In this document: one piece after another, positions 5,841-6,426 of the stretch
Numbering within the stretch: position 1 is the stretch's first letter
Layout of the letters: every line of letters begins with the position of its first letter
Origin: Thermoanaerobaculia bacterium
GTDB lineage: Bacteria; Acidobacteriota; Thermoanaerobaculia; Gp7-AA8
Assembly (NCBI GenBank): GCA_023700825.1
Contig: JAMPYE010000257.1
Location: 1 to 6,426 of the forward strand
Direction of reading: 5' to 3'
Length of the DNA: 6,426 nucleotides
Notes under the pieces: model-generated
The model's input: only the letters and a program-made list of their open reading frames with translations
What the model was told of the DNA's origin: nothing
Database searches by the model: none
Made by a program: the position numbers and the translations under genes

Positions 5841-5863
5841 CTTTGACCTATGGTCTTTGACCT
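5841..5863. repeat. 9-bp direct repeat CTTTGACCT, 14-bp period
   Basis: CTTTGACCT occurs at 5841-5849 and again at 5855-5863, separated by ATGGT. The join also makes a small dyad, GACC-TAT-GGTC (5845-5855). On the minus strand this reads AGGTCAAAG twice. It begins 10 nt downstream of the rpiA stop and is more A/T-rich than its surroundings. It could be a regulator binding site upstream of livK, or a simple duplication. No function is assignable from sequence alone. Confidence 0.45.
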
Positions 5864-5873
5864 TTAGCCTGCC

Positions 5874-6426
5874 CTACGACACGCCCGGATGCCGGAACCC
5901 CGACCGGTTCGAGTCGCCTCGCTTCATTCTCCGCGGCCCGCCCGGCGTCGCGACGATCGCTTCGGTCGCCTCGACCGGGAAGAAGCCGGTGTCGACCACG
6001 CCTGCGCAGCGGCGAAGCTCGTCGACGAGGTCTGCGATGTCGCGGGAAGGCGGCACTTTCACGTCGAGGATCAGGTGCTGCTCGTCGGTGACGAAGGTCG
6101 TTCCGTCCTTTTCGCGGAGCCTCGGCTCGATGCCGAGCACGTTGAAGCGCTCCGCGAGGAGCGGCGCTGCAAAGCGCGTGACTTCGACCGGGAGGACGCC
6201 GCGCCCCAGCCGGTCGACCAGCTTGGTCTCGTCGGCGATGACGACGAATCGCTCGGCGGCCTGCTCGACGATCTTCTCCCGGAGCAGCGCGCCGCCGAGC
6301 CCCTTGATCAGACGGAGCATCGGGTCGATCTCGTCGGCGCCGTCGACAGCCAGGGCAATCTTCGGCAGGTGCTTCGGCTCGAGGATCTCGACCCCGCAGG
6401 CGGCCGCCTGCTTCTCGGTCTCGACC
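5874..6426 (-). CDS. rpiA: Ribose-5-phosphate isomerase A, partial (N-terminus outside window)
   Basis: RpiA interconverts ribose 5-phosphate and ribulose 5-phosphate in the cytoplasmic non-oxidative pentose phosphate pathway. The reading frame is open from the window edge, so the start lies beyond 6426; 183 residues are visible. In order they include the TEKQAAACGVEILEP segment, the active-site motif VDGADEID just upstream of 6320, and KGLGGALLREK (matching E. coli KGGGAALTREK, which carries catalytic Lys94 and Glu103). FVVIADETKLVDRLG, LPVEV and a C-terminal GVVDTGFF follow. The internal Met at 6320 lies after DGADEID and is not the start. The missing part should hold the N-terminal GTGST phosphate loop. 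The last ~20 residues after ATPGG are basic and extend past the usual end. It is codirectional with livK but 263 bp away across a hairpin repeat, so it is probably a separate transcription unit. Confidence 0.95.
   Translation of the reverse strand, partial: VETEKQAAACGVEILEPKHLPKIALAVDGADEIDPMLRLIKGLGGALLREKIVEQAAERFVVIADETKLVDRLGRGVLPVEVTRFAAPLLAERFNVLGIEPRLREKDGTTFVTDEQHLILDVKVPPSRDIADLVDELRRCAGVVDTGFFPVEATEAIVATPGGPRRMKRGDSNRSGFRHPGVS

Noticed and set aside
5631..5846. A 71-codon plus-strand open frame in the rpiA-livK gap
   Set aside because: It is mostly a translation of the hairpin repeat; such frames arise wherever this kind of repeat occurs and have no independent support.
5874..6320. 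rpiA starting at the Met at 6320
   Set aside because: The frame continues upstream to the window edge and includes the conserved VDGADEID active-site motif, so that Met is internal.

Overview
The window is GC-rich, gene-dense bacterial DNA. Most of it is one complete branched-chain amino acid type ABC transporter operon on the minus strand, in the canonical order livK-livH-livM-livG-livF (5610 down to 870). Genes are separated by 69 nt (livK/livH), 4 nt (livH/livM), an ATGA overlap (livM/livG) and 1 nt (livG/livF). The high GC, the lipoprotein-type solute-binding protein and the hairpin repeat suggest a Gram-negative, environmental GC-rich lineage. Acidobacteriota or a similar phylum is plausible but is only a guess; no rRNA or phylum marker is present.

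Layout: 1-216 carries no convincing gene but holds several short perfect palindromes and an 8-bp stem-loop. At 217-885 (+) lies an unrecognised small secreted protein, probably a lipoprotein. Its mature part contains a segment that reads like a winged helix, and it ends in an Ala/Thr/Glu/Pro-rich tail. Its stop codon lies inside livF, so the two genes converge and overlap by 16 bp. At 870-5610 (-) the transporter is encoded: LivK captures the ligand outside the inner membrane, LivH and LivM form the membrane channel, and LivG and LivF hydrolyse ATP. A GC-rich hairpin directly follows the livK stop and may set the ratio of binding protein to permease. At 5874-6426 (-) is the 3' three-quarters of rpiA (ribose-5-phosphate isomerase A), cut by the window edge and pointing towards livK.

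The most unusual stretch is the 263-bp gap between rpiA and livK. At 5706-5819 it holds a compact element of five hairpins. Two related ends lie in inverted orientation, each made of a 9-bp stem plus a 6-bp stem, and the outer stems differ by a paired (compensatory) change. An additional 6-bp hairpin lies between them. This looks like a REP/BIME-type or MITE-like repeat. A 9-bp direct repeat (5841-5863) lies between it and rpiA, and a possible livK promoter lies on the other side. Apart from this repeat and the unknown lipoprotein, the window is conventional, and I see no defence system, phage or complete mobile element.
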